From assembly GCF_003010955.1 (NCBI RefSeq), contig NZ_PGGO01000023.1, positions 1 through 64,000 of the forward strand: 64,000 nucleotides of DNA. The letters are read 5' to 3'. The first letter of the stretch is position 1; every line of letters starts with the position of its first letter. Of the stretch, positions 9,312 through 19,023 are shown in pieces. The notes below the pieces were generated by a model. That model made no database searches. It was not told the origin of the DNA and saw only the letters and a program-made list of their open reading frames with translations. Made by a program: the position numbers and the translations under genes. The stretch is from Phyllobacterium brassicacearum. Lineage in GTDB: Bacteria > Pseudomonadota > Alphaproteobacteria > Rhizobiales > Rhizobiaceae.

Positions 9312-10060
9312 TGACGGTGCGCCCTGAATATGCCGCGGTTCGAATGGAAAGGGTGTACGATAAATTCTACTGTCGTGAATCCTACGTCCTTTAACATCGC
9401 TATGACACATGTGGGGTTGGGACCCCACCAGTTGGTATGGTCATTGGCCAATTCGTTTGTGGGATAAAACACCATTGCGGGCCTCCCGTAGTCTAATGCA
9501 TCTAAATGAGTTTCTACAATCAACCATTCCTTGGCGAGGGTCGATACCTGCTCAAGCACTGCAAATGGATGACGAAGATGGTAGAATACACCTGCGAAGA
9601 GAACCACGTCGAATGCCCCGACAGATTCTGAACTTAGTTCAGGAAGGTCAATGTCCAAAACTTCAACTGCTGGCGCCAAATGGGCCCGCGCTAATTCGAA
9701 GGCCTCCCGTTTACCCCAGCATTGATCCGACCACGCAAAATGATCTGTTGCTAGAACCCTTGATGCCCCACGATTGAATGCCTCGAAACTGTTGAAGCCG
9801 TCCCAAGCTCCAATGTCTAAAAATGTCTTTCCGTGAACGATGCGGTCAAAGTAAATAGCCGCCTGTGCTTGCAGCACTTCGATGGGTGTATTCCCCGGTG
9901 CGAGGACCCCGTTCCCGAAGTCGATTTGATGATGCCATGGGAGCGAATTTACCCTTCTCTGAAGCTCTTCCAAGTACTCTGGTATGGTTTCGTTCGAGAC
10001 AGCTGCATTAGGTTTGTCTTGCAGGACTGTCCGACCCAGCGCGCGTTTTAGAAGGCTCAT
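9308..10060 (-). CDS. CmoB/DUF1698-like class I methyltransferase
   Basis: The start at 10060 has a strong GGGGGAGAG six bases upstream on the minus strand. The 250-residue product resembles the CmoB/DUF1698 group: WHHQIDFGNGVLAPG precedes SAM motif I, FLDIGAWDGFNSFEAFNRGA, then ATDHFAWSDQCWG, FDVVLFAGVFYHLRHP and a WLIVETHLD strand. In glycan loci such proteins are accessory methyltransferases rather than tRNA enzymes. It lacks the N-terminal extension of true CmoB. The stop overlaps the glycosyltransferase start by four bases, so the two are made together. Confidence 0.75.
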   Translation of the reverse strand: MSLLKRALGRTVLQDKPNAAVSNETIPEYLEELQRRVNSLPWHHQIDFGNGVLAPGNTPIEVLQAQAAIYFDRIVHGKTFLDIGAWDGFNSFEAFNRGASRVLATDHFAWSDQCWGKREAFELARAHLAPAVEVLDIDLPELSSESVGAFDVVLFAGVFYHLRHPFAVLEQVSTLAKEWLIVETHLDALDYGRPAMVFYPTNELANDHTNWWGPNPTCVIAMLKDVGFTTVEFIVHPFHSNRGIFRAHRQ

Positions 10061-10527
10061 AAGTTCTCTCCCCCGTGAGTTTCTCGTTGAACCACACCAC
10101 ACCTAAGAAAACAACGCCTGATCGGAGCGCAAGTACCAGACAGCCATGACCATGTCCTCACCCTACATCTTCATCATCCGGTATGTCAGAGTTGAGATAA
10201 CGGCCGGAACCAACAAGTGGCTACGCGCTTTTTCCATTGGTTCGCCGTTTCAATCTTCCGCCGAACCATCTCATGCGTCTCACAAACAAGTGGCGGGCCG
10301 GGCTGGACTTCTGTCTAACATTGCTCTCCCGGCCTTCTTACCTACGTCTTGTGCTTCATTCTCGCAATGTCGATCAAGGTAGGCAAGCATGGAATGATCG
10401 TCCGCACACGCGGAATCGCTAAGCGCGACTAGCGTTTCAATAATTGGTCAGGTTTCGCGCACGAAGGTCGGCAGCTAACCGATCAGATCGGGGAAGCGCG
10501 CTACTGCGTTCAGGACGGCGCAGGTGC
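10061..10527. other. Intergenic stretch, no gene recognised
   Basis: About 470 bases between two minus-strand genes hold no supported reading frame. The leader of the methyltransferase gene (its ribosome site at about 10066-10076) is the only signal I can place. The rest may be decayed coding sequence. Confidence 0.45.
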
Positions 10528-11337
10528 CTACAGCGGCAGCCCTCTATTCAAATCCAGCATGACCTGTCGCCGCGGCTCGGGCACGTTCTCCACGATCTCC
10601 GCCGGCCACTCCTTCACGATTCCAGCATGCCGTGCCCAGACCGGTCGGTGCGAGAAGAAGAACGAATGCCGCGTACTATCCGACGTGTTCGCGTCGCCGC
10701 AATGCGCAACAAAGCAGTGGAAGATTAGCGCGTCCCCTGCATTCACGAGCAGCATCTTCGCCTGGTCGAACATGTAGTCAAGGTTGGTGGTCGGCACGGA
10801 ATTGAAACGCCGGTGGCTACCCGGCACGACCCAGAACGGCGCGTGATGCTCGGTGAGCGTCGTCAGGTGATAGGCCACGTTGACCCAGCAGGCGCACGAG
10901 TTGCGGTAGTCGCCGATCTCTTCCCCGCCGCCGTAATCCATATGCAGCACCTGCCGCCCGGGGCGCATTTTGCTCTCAGCCACCGGCTTGACCCGCGTAT
11001 AGGCCGCCTTGAAGAACTTCACCGGCGTCTCGAACAGGTGCTCCAGGGTGGCGGTGACCTTCTCATTGCCGACAAGCTCAAAGATGCTGTCTGCCTTCCA
11101 GAAGTCCTCAGTCAGCTCGTCGATCTCGCCTTCCTTGGCCTCCAGGGCGGACACGATCTTAAGGACAAGGGGCTGAGGAACAGCATCAGGAATTACGAGA
11201 AAGCCGTTGGCGTTGAAGTAGTCCTGCTGCTGCTCGGTCGTCATCGCCGCCCAGTCTTCAACGATCAAACGCGAGCGCGGTGGCGCCGGTGTCTCAACAG
11301 CGGCGCGCGGCTTCAGAATACGGTCGAGAATGCTCAT
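10528..11337 (-). CDS. Phytanoyl-CoA dioxygenase (PhyH) family protein
   Basis: The 269-residue protein, started at ATG 11337 behind AGAGGA, fits the PhyH family of Fe(II)/2-oxoglutarate oxygenases. YFNANGFLVIPDAV near 45 is the usual entry motif. The metal triad can be seen as H-x-D in VLHMDYGGG near 155 and a distal His in the stretch FVAHCGDANTSDS near 230, with an Arg shortly after (SHRPVW) as the likely co-substrate ligand. PhyH proteins hydroxylate lipids, sugars or small molecules; their presence in O-antigen loci is recurrent but poorly explained. It is separated from its neighbours by long gaps, so it probably has its own promoter. Confidence 0.8.
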   Translation of the reverse strand: MSILDRILKPRAAVETPAPPRSRLIVEDWAAMTTEQQQDYFNANGFLVIPDAVPQPLVLKIVSALEAKEGEIDELTEDFWKADSIFELVGNEKVTATLEHLFETPVKFFKAAYTRVKPVAESKMRPGRQVLHMDYGGGEEIGDYRNSCACWVNVAYHLTTLTEHHAPFWVVPGSHRRFNSVPTTNLDYMFDQAKMLLVNAGDALIFHCFVAHCGDANTSDSTRHSFFFSHRPVWARHAGIVKEWPAEIVENVPEPRRQVMLDLNRGLPL

Positions 11338-11983
11338 GCGTCCTCTCTGGTGCTGGGAGAGCCTAGTATGGGTTTCTACCACCCCATACTCAAAAATCCA
11401 TGTCTTCTCGCGCCTGAAGGAAAGGCGCGCAAACCGATACCCATGATCTCGCTGTCCTATTTCGTATAGCGCTTATCTCCGGGCACGGCGCCGTCAACCA
11501 CTCGCTTGGCTAGCTTTTCCGAAGCCATCTTGTCCAAGATCGATCCTTCATTCCTTCGGGTCGCCACCACAAGCGAAACTGCTGCACAGCGCTATTTTGT
11601 AGCGCTGTGCAGCGAGAGTATAGCTGCGTGCCTTTGAAAATCAAAAGCTTCAGCCAGTTTGTGCACAGCTCTATGCAATGGTAAGAGGGATGGAGAAATG
11701 TAGAACCAGCAAACTCTCAATCAGTTGGTCCCAGGGGGTTCGACCGACTGATCCACAAGCAGCAGCAGGGTCGCTTTCGCAGCGCCTCGGGGCGCACCTG
11801 CGCACAGCGACAGGGCCAAACCCCGACGCCAACCAGCGCCGCGCCGCCGCGAGGGCGGTCCGGATTGCACCCTCGCTCTTTTTCGGGCGGCTGCCCGCCG
11901 CCGTTCATTCAAAAGGTGGGCTTTTTTGTTTTGTCCGCTGCATATATACGATACAGCCATCGATTTCTTCATGGGATGATTGC
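11338..11983. other. Intergenic stretch with a GC-rich island
   Basis: About 645 bases without a convincing gene. The part at 11700-11900 is markedly GC-richer than its surroundings and full of short inverted repeats, then switches to AT-rich DNA before the ATG at 11984. The frame stays open through this island upstream of 11984, but the translated sequence is low complexity and matches nothing I know. A hairpin followed by six T's lies at 11893-11927. Confidence 0.45.
11893..11927 (+). terminator. Terminator-like hairpin
   Basis: GCCCGCC (11893-11899) pairs with GGTGGGC (11915-11921) with one G-T pair, and six T's follow at once. No complete plus-strand gene precedes it, so it may end a small RNA or be left from a lost gene. 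Confidence 0.4.
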
Positions 11984-14020
11984 ATGACTGCCGAACGCGA
12001 TGTTAAAAAAGTTGTCAAAACTCAATTCGTTCCGAAAAAACAACGTGGAGATATTCTTCAGGTCAATGCTGCTAAGGTAACAGCTGTCGGCCTATTCGTC
12101 ACGCATCGCGGCCAAAGGTGCGGCGTCTGGCAATTCGGGTCGCGGCTGCACGAGGCGCTGGCTGCCGACGGCAGGATCGAATGGTACTATGTGGAGTGTG
12201 CCGACTTTCAGGAGTTTCAGACAGCAGCAGTGGCTACCAAGCCTGACGTCATTCTGGCAAACTTCCACCCTTCCACAATGCCCTGGGCAGCGGAGGGGCT
12301 AAGGGCCGATGGCGCCGTCAGCTTCTCCGTATTCCACGAGGCGAGCCGGGCATCGATCGCGGCGCTCCAGAATCGGCCGTTTGACATACTGCTTTGTCCT
12401 GACCCGACGCTGATTGCGAATGATCCTGGTATCTTGGCTGTGCCACGTTTCATGCCGACGCCAGTGAAGCAGTTGCCGCCAGTCCCGAGCGTTTTCACCG
12501 TTGGTTCCTTTGGCTTTGGTACGCCAGGGAAGGGATTCGAGAAGCTATGTGCATTGGTCAACGCGCAGTGCAACGATGCGCGAATCCGCATCAACATCCC
12601 GCCGCACGACTATCCGACAATAGTCTCGCCGGAGGAAATCACCAAGATCGTCGATGCGTGTCGGGCCGCTGTCACTCGTCCCGGCATAGAGCTCGACATC
12701 ACACACAATTTTCTTGATGAACCAGGTCTCCTCGACTTTCTTGCCACAAATTCGATCAATGCGTTCCTTTACGATGATGCTCCGGGTCGTGGGATCTCAA
12801 GTTGCACGGACTACGCTCTGGCGGCCGGTCGGCCGATTGCAGTGACACGCACGTCAATGTTCCGTCACCTGAGCGGCGTCAACCCGTCGATTTGCGTTGA
12901 GGACCGCTCGCTTGCTGCCATCGCTGAGAGCGGGACAAACGCCCTTGAACATTACCGAGAAACCTATGCGGCCGCGGCCGCGGGTGCCGCTTGGAACTCG
13001 GCGATTCTTGGCGCGCTTGCGACACGGCGTATGTCCCGGGGCGTGCCCGACGGTCGTGGCTTCAACAAGCTACTCGACGATCGCTCTCGCGCCGCCTATT
13101 CAGGCCCACTTGAAGATCTGCGGCGACTGGCCCCAGATATGTTGGAACGTAAGATTGAGCGGGCGAACATTCAGCAGGCGTTCGCCCTCGACGCGGCCCG
13201 GCGTCTTGCCGAACGCTTCGTAGCCCCTCGCGTCCTGGCGATCGGATCGTTCGAGGACACGGCCGTCGCGAGCCTCAAGGCCCTCGGCTACCAGATCGTT
13301 GAGGTGGACCCGCAGGTTGACGGACGAGACCTCGAAGAATTCTATCGCGACCCTTCCGCCGGGTCGGAATTCGACATCGTTTTGTGCGTCTCTGTGCTGG
13401 AGCATGTTCCCGACGACGAGGCGTTCGTGCGTCAAGCTGCAGCCTTGCTGGCGCCAGACGGCATTGCCATCTTCACAGTGGATTTTTCGGAGCGTTATCC
13501 CGAGACTGGCCTGCGGCCGGCCGCTGATCAGCGATTGTATACTCAACACGATCTGCAATCGCGGCTGATGGGCCTTCTCCCCGACTGCGCTCTGATCGAT
13601 CCGCCAACTTGGTCGGATGGCGCCGAGGACTTCGAATATGAGGGTTGTCACTATGCCTTCGCTACCTGGGTATTCACGCGGCTGCCGGCGGAGATCATGC
13701 GTTACGCCGAGTCGCTCAAGCGAGAGTTGGGTGGTCCTCCCTGGAAAACTTTGTTGGCAGGTGAACAACTACTCTATGAGCGCCGCCTCGCGGCGTTGGA
13801 GGACGCACTGGGAGTGGAGGTCCAGCGCACCGAGCGTCTGACTTCGTCAAATACGGCGCTAGAGAACGCGCTGGGAGTCGAGCTTCGGCGCATCGAGCGT
13901 CTGAGAATGGACTTGCGAATGGATGACAGCCCTAGAGCTTTACGGGCGGTCCTCCCATTGGCGCGGGTCATTCGCAGCCTAATGAACCTAGGGCGTTCCT
14001 CGCCTCCGCCCGGATCTTAA
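11984..14020 (+). CDS. Glycosyltransferase-like and methyltransferase fusion protein
   Basis: ATG 11984 is preferred: the in-frame extension back to 11678 covers non-protein-like GC-rich DNA. The roughly 678-residue product has an N-terminal GT-B-like half (VTAVGLFVTHRGQRCGVWQF, then VGSFGFGTPGKGFEKL near 170 and CTDYALAAGRPIAVTR near 275). A SAM methyltransferase domain follows from about 395 (RVLAIGSFEDTAVASLKALG, then FDIVLCVSVLEHVPDDEAFV). Residues about 600-640 repeat a 16-residue unit, ALEDALGVEVQRTERL and ALENALGVELRRIERL. The tail has PRALRAVLPLARVIR, shared with the FkbM protein at 6724-8079. It may both transfer and methylate the chain end; this is inference. Confidence 0.7.
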   Translation: MTAERDVKKVVKTQFVPKKQRGDILQVNAAKVTAVGLFVTHRGQRCGVWQFGSRLHEALAADGRIEWYYVECADFQEFQTAAVATKPDVILANFHPSTMPWAAEGLRADGAVSFSVFHEASRASIAALQNRPFDILLCPDPTLIANDPGILAVPRFMPTPVKQLPPVPSVFTVGSFGFGTPGKGFEKLCALVNAQCNDARIRINIPPHDYPTIVSPEEITKIVDACRAAVTRPGIELDITHNFLDEPGLLDFLATNSINAFLYDDAPGRGISSCTDYALAAGRPIAVTRTSMFRHLSGVNPSICVEDRSLAAIAESGTNALEHYRETYAAAAAGAAWNSAILGALATRRMSRGVPDGRGFNKLLDDRSRAAYSGPLEDLRRLAPDMLERKIERANIQQAFALDAARRLAERFVAPRVLAIGSFEDTAVASLKALGYQIVEVDPQVDGRDLEEFYRDPSAGSEFDIVLCVSVLEHVPDDEAFVRQAAALLAPDGIAIFTVDFSERYPETGLRPAADQRLYTQHDLQSRLMGLLPDCALIDPPTWSDGAEDFEYEGCHYAFATWVFTRLPAEIMRYAESLKRELGGPPWKTLLAGEQLLYERRLAALEDALGVEVQRTERLTSSNTALENALGVELRRIERLRMDLRMDDSPRALRAVLPLARVIRSLMNLGRSSPPPGS

Positions 14021-14519
14021 GTAGTGACATCTTACAATACGCCGCCGGAAACGTTGATGAAGACGACGTTGAGTTTTTCGTGGTCGATTCCCACGGTGCG
14101 CCTTATTGTGATGGTCCTGTTTCCTATGAAAGCTACTCTAGTCCGGTATCAAGGGGAAATACGCTGAGTTACGAGAAACCAGCCCCGTTAAAACGAGCCT
14201 CAAAACTATCAAAGTCAGGGTTCGGAGGCTGGATACAATTCTCGCCGATCATGAGCCGCAACTTCGCCGCGTAGATATCTTAGCTGTTGATGTGGAAGGT
14301 TGGGAACTGAATGTGATGCGGGGATTTAGTCTGAACCGATACCGTCCCATGGTAGTCATTCTCGAGAACCTTTTTGATAGTCCAGATTACGTCGAATACA
14401 TGAAGGGCTGTGGGTATAGCCTTTGGTCCAAGCTTCCGCCAAACGACATTTACGTCCGCGACCAATCACAAATTGCGAACGCGTGGGGTGCAGTGAAGCG
14501 AAGGCTCAAGCTCGCATAG
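14020..14519 (+). pseudogene. Frameshifted, 5'-truncated FkbM methyltransferase relic
   Basis: Right after the fusion gene, one frame reads DILQYAAGNVDEDDVEFFVV and continues to about 14190. The next frame, open from 14142, reads RVDILAVDVEGWELNVMRGF, then PMVVILENLF and ends in KRRLKLA at a TAG (14517-14519). These match consecutive parts of an FkbM methyltransferase (acidic strand, the D-V-E-G-x-E motif, the V-V-I-L-E strand). A shift is therefore needed between about 14145 and 14195. The N-terminal SAM-binding part is absent. The remnant supports loss of a methyltransferase downstream of the fusion protein. Confidence 0.75.
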
Positions 14520-15027
14520 GTGATCTCCGGCGATCGTTCTCGGCGAAGGCGACCTCCGTTTTCCGTCAGCTTACTCAAGGGACGCCTTCCCTTAGGACAA
14601 TTCGTTTAAACGGACTCTGGGTTCGCCTTGATCGGGAGGAGGTGACCCAGTCGGCCATGGCTAGAGCACGACGGAACGCCCTATCCAATTCCAGGACATG
14701 TGGTTCAAGTGGCGCAATAACTGATGATGGGCAAGACGAACCGACGAGGCAGCCTTAGTTGAATGCGCTGCAAAATCCGCCAAGGAACATCAAGCGCGCC
14801 GCCACGCCTTAGCCTTACGCCACTTTATCGGCTTGCCTCTAACCAGCTCAACCCAAGGATGCGAAAACGCGTGCGCGTTACAGCGCCGCTTGCACTGTCT
14901 TTGCCATTGCGTTGCGCGATTGCCGAAGGAATGTTAAAGCGAAGGGCTTACTCGCCCGCGGTTGTCATCGTCGTTCAAAAAGGCTAGACGGCACTATCTG
15001 TTGTGCTTCCCTTGCTCAGGATGGTGA
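14520..15027. other. Intergenic stretch, no gene recognised
   Basis: About 500 bases between the FkbM relic and manB. No frame with a ribosome site or family motif was found. This is probably the boundary between the decaying locus and the GDP-sugar operon, and should contain the manB promoter, which I could not place. Confidence 0.4.
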
Positions 15028-16512
15028 GTGGCAGAATATCAGAATCGCCCTTCGCTAGTTTCAACCCCGATGAAATCAACAATGAGTAGTTTGAAATTTG
15101 GAACGAGCGGCCTTCGTGGTCTGGTCACTGAACTGCCCGATGCGGTTTGCCAAGCGTATACGCTGGCGTTCCTTAAACACATGCAAAATGCACATTCGGT
15201 TCCAGCCGGCGGGCTTGTGCTTTTCGGCTATGATCTGCGCTCCAGCAGCCCGCAGATGGCGGCTGCTTGTATTTCCGCCGCACAAGAGATCGGCATGACT
15301 GTCGAAAATTGTGGACCACTGCCGACCCCGGCCCTGGCTTTGCGAGCGATGAGCCTCAAGGTTCCGGCCATCATGGTGACCGGCAGCCATATCCCTGCAG
15401 ACCGTAACGGCTTGAAATTCTATCGCCCCGACGGCGAGATCGACAAGGTCGATGAGGCCGGCATTCTCTCTGTTCTTGAGCTCGATACCTTGGCGCCTTC
15501 TCCTGTCGGCGCAACGGCTGCGATCGTGCCCGATGCACTGAAGAACTATAGTGAAAGATGCGTTGCACTGCTTGGTCCACAAGCGCTCGCTGGAAAGCGG
15601 ATTGGAGTTTACCAGCACAGTTCGGTCTCGCGGGATCTGATTGTGACTATCCTGCAGGAACTCGGAGCCAATGCCGTGGCGCTTGGCCGTTCAGATGTGT
15701 TCGTCCCCGTCGATACGGAGGCTCTGCGTCCCGAAGATGTTGCGTTCGCCGATGCTGCAGCCAAGAAATACAAGCTCGATGCGCTGGTCTCGACCGATGG
15801 CGATGCGGACAGGCCTCTCATTGCCGATGAAAACGGCGTGTTTCTGCGCGGCGACAGCCTCGGACTTTTGACAGCGCGCTTTGTGAATGCCGACGCGGTT
15901 GTTACGCCGGTAACCTCAAATACCGCTATCGAGCTCAGCGGCCTGTTTGCCAAGGTTTATCGCACGCGCGTTGGATCACCCTATGTCATCGAAGGCATGG
16001 AACAGGCCGTCAAGGATGGCCATGGCCGGGTTGTCGGGTTCGAAGCCAATGGCGGCGTCCTGCTTGGTTCATCCGTCCCCGCCGACCGCGGGCAACTGGG
16101 CGCGTTACCGACCCGCGATGCCATGCTACCGATCCTCAGCGTTCTCGGCATGGCTGCAAGGGATGGCGTTGCGGTCTCGAAACTGCTCGACGGGTTGCCT
16201 TCGCGCTTCACGCGCAGCGGCCGCATCGAAAACGTCTCCGCGGAACGAAGCGGTCCGTTCCTGCAAGGGCTCCGTGACAATGATGACAAACGGGCGGGCT
16301 TCTTCGCCCAGCTCGGCACAATCAGAGACAACGACGCTATCGATGGTGTCAGGGTTGTCCTCGCAACGGGCGAAGTAGTCCATTTTCGTGAATCTGGCAA
16401 CGCACCTGAGCTTCGTTGTTATGCGGAAGCATCGACCGACGGGCGGGCGGAACAGTTGCTTGAATGGGGACTTGGACAAGCTGAAAAGGCGCTGGGGTCG
16501 AACAACGCATGA
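15028..16512 (+). CDS. manB: Phosphomannomutase
   Basis: The protein interconverts mannose-6-phosphate and mannose-1-phosphate, the entry to GDP-mannose. It is an alpha-D-phosphohexomutase: KFGTSGLRGLVTE at the start, the active-site phosphoserine loop VTGSHIPADRNGLKF near 112-126, the Mg-binding STDGDADRPLIAD near 254, the sugar-binding FEANGGVLLGS near 337, and the C-terminal phosphate loop R-E-S-G-N near 455. GTG 15028 has AGGA upstream; ATG 15070 or 15082 would give the more usual N-terminus. Its stop overlaps manC (ATGA), so the pair is translationally coupled. Close relatives are rhizobial NoeK/ManB. Confidence 0.92.
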   Translation: MAEYQNRPSLVSTPMKSTMSSLKFGTSGLRGLVTELPDAVCQAYTLAFLKHMQNAHSVPAGGLVLFGYDLRSSSPQMAAACISAAQEIGMTVENCGPLPTPALALRAMSLKVPAIMVTGSHIPADRNGLKFYRPDGEIDKVDEAGILSVLELDTLAPSPVGATAAIVPDALKNYSERCVALLGPQALAGKRIGVYQHSSVSRDLIVTILQELGANAVALGRSDVFVPVDTEALRPEDVAFADAAAKKYKLDALVSTDGDADRPLIADENGVFLRGDSLGLLTARFVNADAVVTPVTSNTAIELSGLFAKVYRTRVGSPYVIEGMEQAVKDGHGRVVGFEANGGVLLGSSVPADRGQLGALPTRDAMLPILSVLGMAARDGVAVSKLLDGLPSRFTRSGRIENVSAERSGPFLQGLRDNDDKRAGFFAQLGTIRDNDAIDGVRVVLATGEVVHFRESGNAPELRCYAEASTDGRAEQLLEWGLGQAEKALGSNNA

Positions 16513-17924
16513 AGATCATTCCGACAATCATGAGCGGCGGCGCCGGTGCCCGCCTGTGGCCCGTTTCACGCGAGACACACCCAAAGCCCTTTATCAAACT
16601 CGCCGACGGCAAAAGCCTGCTTCAACACGCGTTCGTACGCGCCGCTGTCCTGCCGGATGTCGAGCAGATCGTGACCATTACCAATCGCGAACTCTTCTTC
16701 AAGACCGAGGACGAGTATCGCGAAATCGCTGCGCCCGGTTTGAAGTGCACGTATCTTCTGGAGCCGATGGGTCGGGATACTGCCGCCGCCACGGCGATTG
16801 CAGCGTTGCACGTCCAGCAGGTGTATGGTGACGATGCGATCATCGTGCTTTTCCCGGCAGACCATATGATCCGTGATCTCGAGGCATTCCGTGCGGCGTC
16901 CGTGAAGGCCATCGAACTTGCTGCCAAGGGCCGGCTCGTCACGTTTGGCATCAATCCGGAATATCCGGAAACGGGTTACGGCTATATCGAAGCTGACGGT
17001 GAGAATGTTGTCCGTTTCGTCGAGAAGCCGGATCTCGCACGCGCCAAGGATTACATCGCGTCGGGCCGCTTCTTCTGGAATTCCGGCATGTTCTGCTTTT
17101 CGGCAGGCACAATGATCGGCCTGATGGAGCAGCATTGCCCGGAAATTTTGGCTCAATGCCAGGCGAGCGTCCTCGCAGCGTTTCAATCGAAGGTCGCAAG
17201 CGGCACGCAGGTTACGCTCGACCGCGACCTGTTTGCACAGGTCCCGAAGAACTCGATTGACTATGCGGTGCTTGAGAAAGCCGACAATGTTGCCATGGTT
17301 GGTTGCGATATCGGCTGGACCGACATCGGCTCATGGAATGCGCTCGCGGAACTGACGGACGCAGATGCAGCGGGCAACCGCATCAACGGCGATACCGTTC
17401 TCGTAGGCACCGAAAATTGTTTCATCCAAAGCAGCGATCGCTTGATCGGAACCGTGGGCGTCAGCGACCTGGTGATTGTCGACTCCGCCGATGCTGTACT
17501 GGTTGCCCACAAGGACCAGGCGCAGAATGTGAAACAGCTGTTCGCACAGTTGAAAGACAGCGGGCACGAAGCGCATAGCCTGCATCGGACAGTACATCGT
17601 CCCTGGGGTACCTATACGACGCTGGAAGAGGGCGAGCGATTCAAGATCAAGCGCATCGAGGTGAAGCCCGGCGCGAGCCTGAGCCTGCAGATGCACCACC
17701 ACCGCTCGGAGCATTGGGTTGTCGTTAGCGGGACGGCGAAAGTGATCAATGGCGAGCAGGAACTCATCCTTTCCACGAATGAATCGACTTACATCCCCTG
17801 TGGGCATAAACATCGCCTTGAAAACCCCGGAATCATGCGCCTTGTGATGATTGAAGTGCAGAGCGGGGATTATCTCGGCGAGGATGATATCGTCCGGTTT
17901 GAAGATGTTTATGGACGGACGTAA
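16509..17924 (+). CDS. manC: Mannose-1-phosphate guanylyltransferase / mannose-6-phosphate isomerase
   Basis: This bifunctional 471-residue type II enzyme makes GDP-mannose and its own mannose-6-phosphate. The nucleotidyltransferase domain (about 1-290) begins with the GTP loop SGGAGARLWPVSRETHPKPF, slightly unlike the usual GGSGTRLWP, and has FVEKPD near 170 and SIDYAVLEK near 250. The C-terminal cupin isomerase (about 355-465) shows RPWGTYTTLEEGERFKIKRI and the metal site LQMHHHRSEHWVVVSG. It starts inside the manB stop. In A-band clusters the equivalent is wbpW. Confidence 0.92.
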   Translation: MKIIPTIMSGGAGARLWPVSRETHPKPFIKLADGKSLLQHAFVRAAVLPDVEQIVTITNRELFFKTEDEYREIAAPGLKCTYLLEPMGRDTAAATAIAALHVQQVYGDDAIIVLFPADHMIRDLEAFRAASVKAIELAAKGRLVTFGINPEYPETGYGYIEADGENVVRFVEKPDLARAKDYIASGRFFWNSGMFCFSAGTMIGLMEQHCPEILAQCQASVLAAFQSKVASGTQVTLDRDLFAQVPKNSIDYAVLEKADNVAMVGCDIGWTDIGSWNALAELTDADAAGNRINGDTVLVGTENCFIQSSDRLIGTVGVSDLVIVDSADAVLVAHKDQAQNVKQLFAQLKDSGHEAHSLHRTVHRPWGTYTTLEEGERFKIKRIEVKPGASLSLQMHHHRSEHWVVVSGTAKVINGEQELILSTNESTYIPCGHKHRLENPGIMRLVMIEVQSGDYLGEDDIVRFEDVYGRT

Positions 17925-17985
17925 AATTTCGCTATGAGGTGAATGTAATAATTGGTATCGCGAACAACAAAGTTCGCAGATGTAG

Positions 17986-18984
<999 letters not shown>

Positions 18985-19023
18985 GCTTGCGTTCGAGAGA
19001 AGTGCGCAACAAGGTGGCTTTTC

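Noticed and set aside
11678-11983. N-terminal extension of the fusion protein by 102 codons
   Set aside because: The extension translates a GC-rich, hairpin-rich island and has no homology-like features; the globular sequence begins at ATG 11984.
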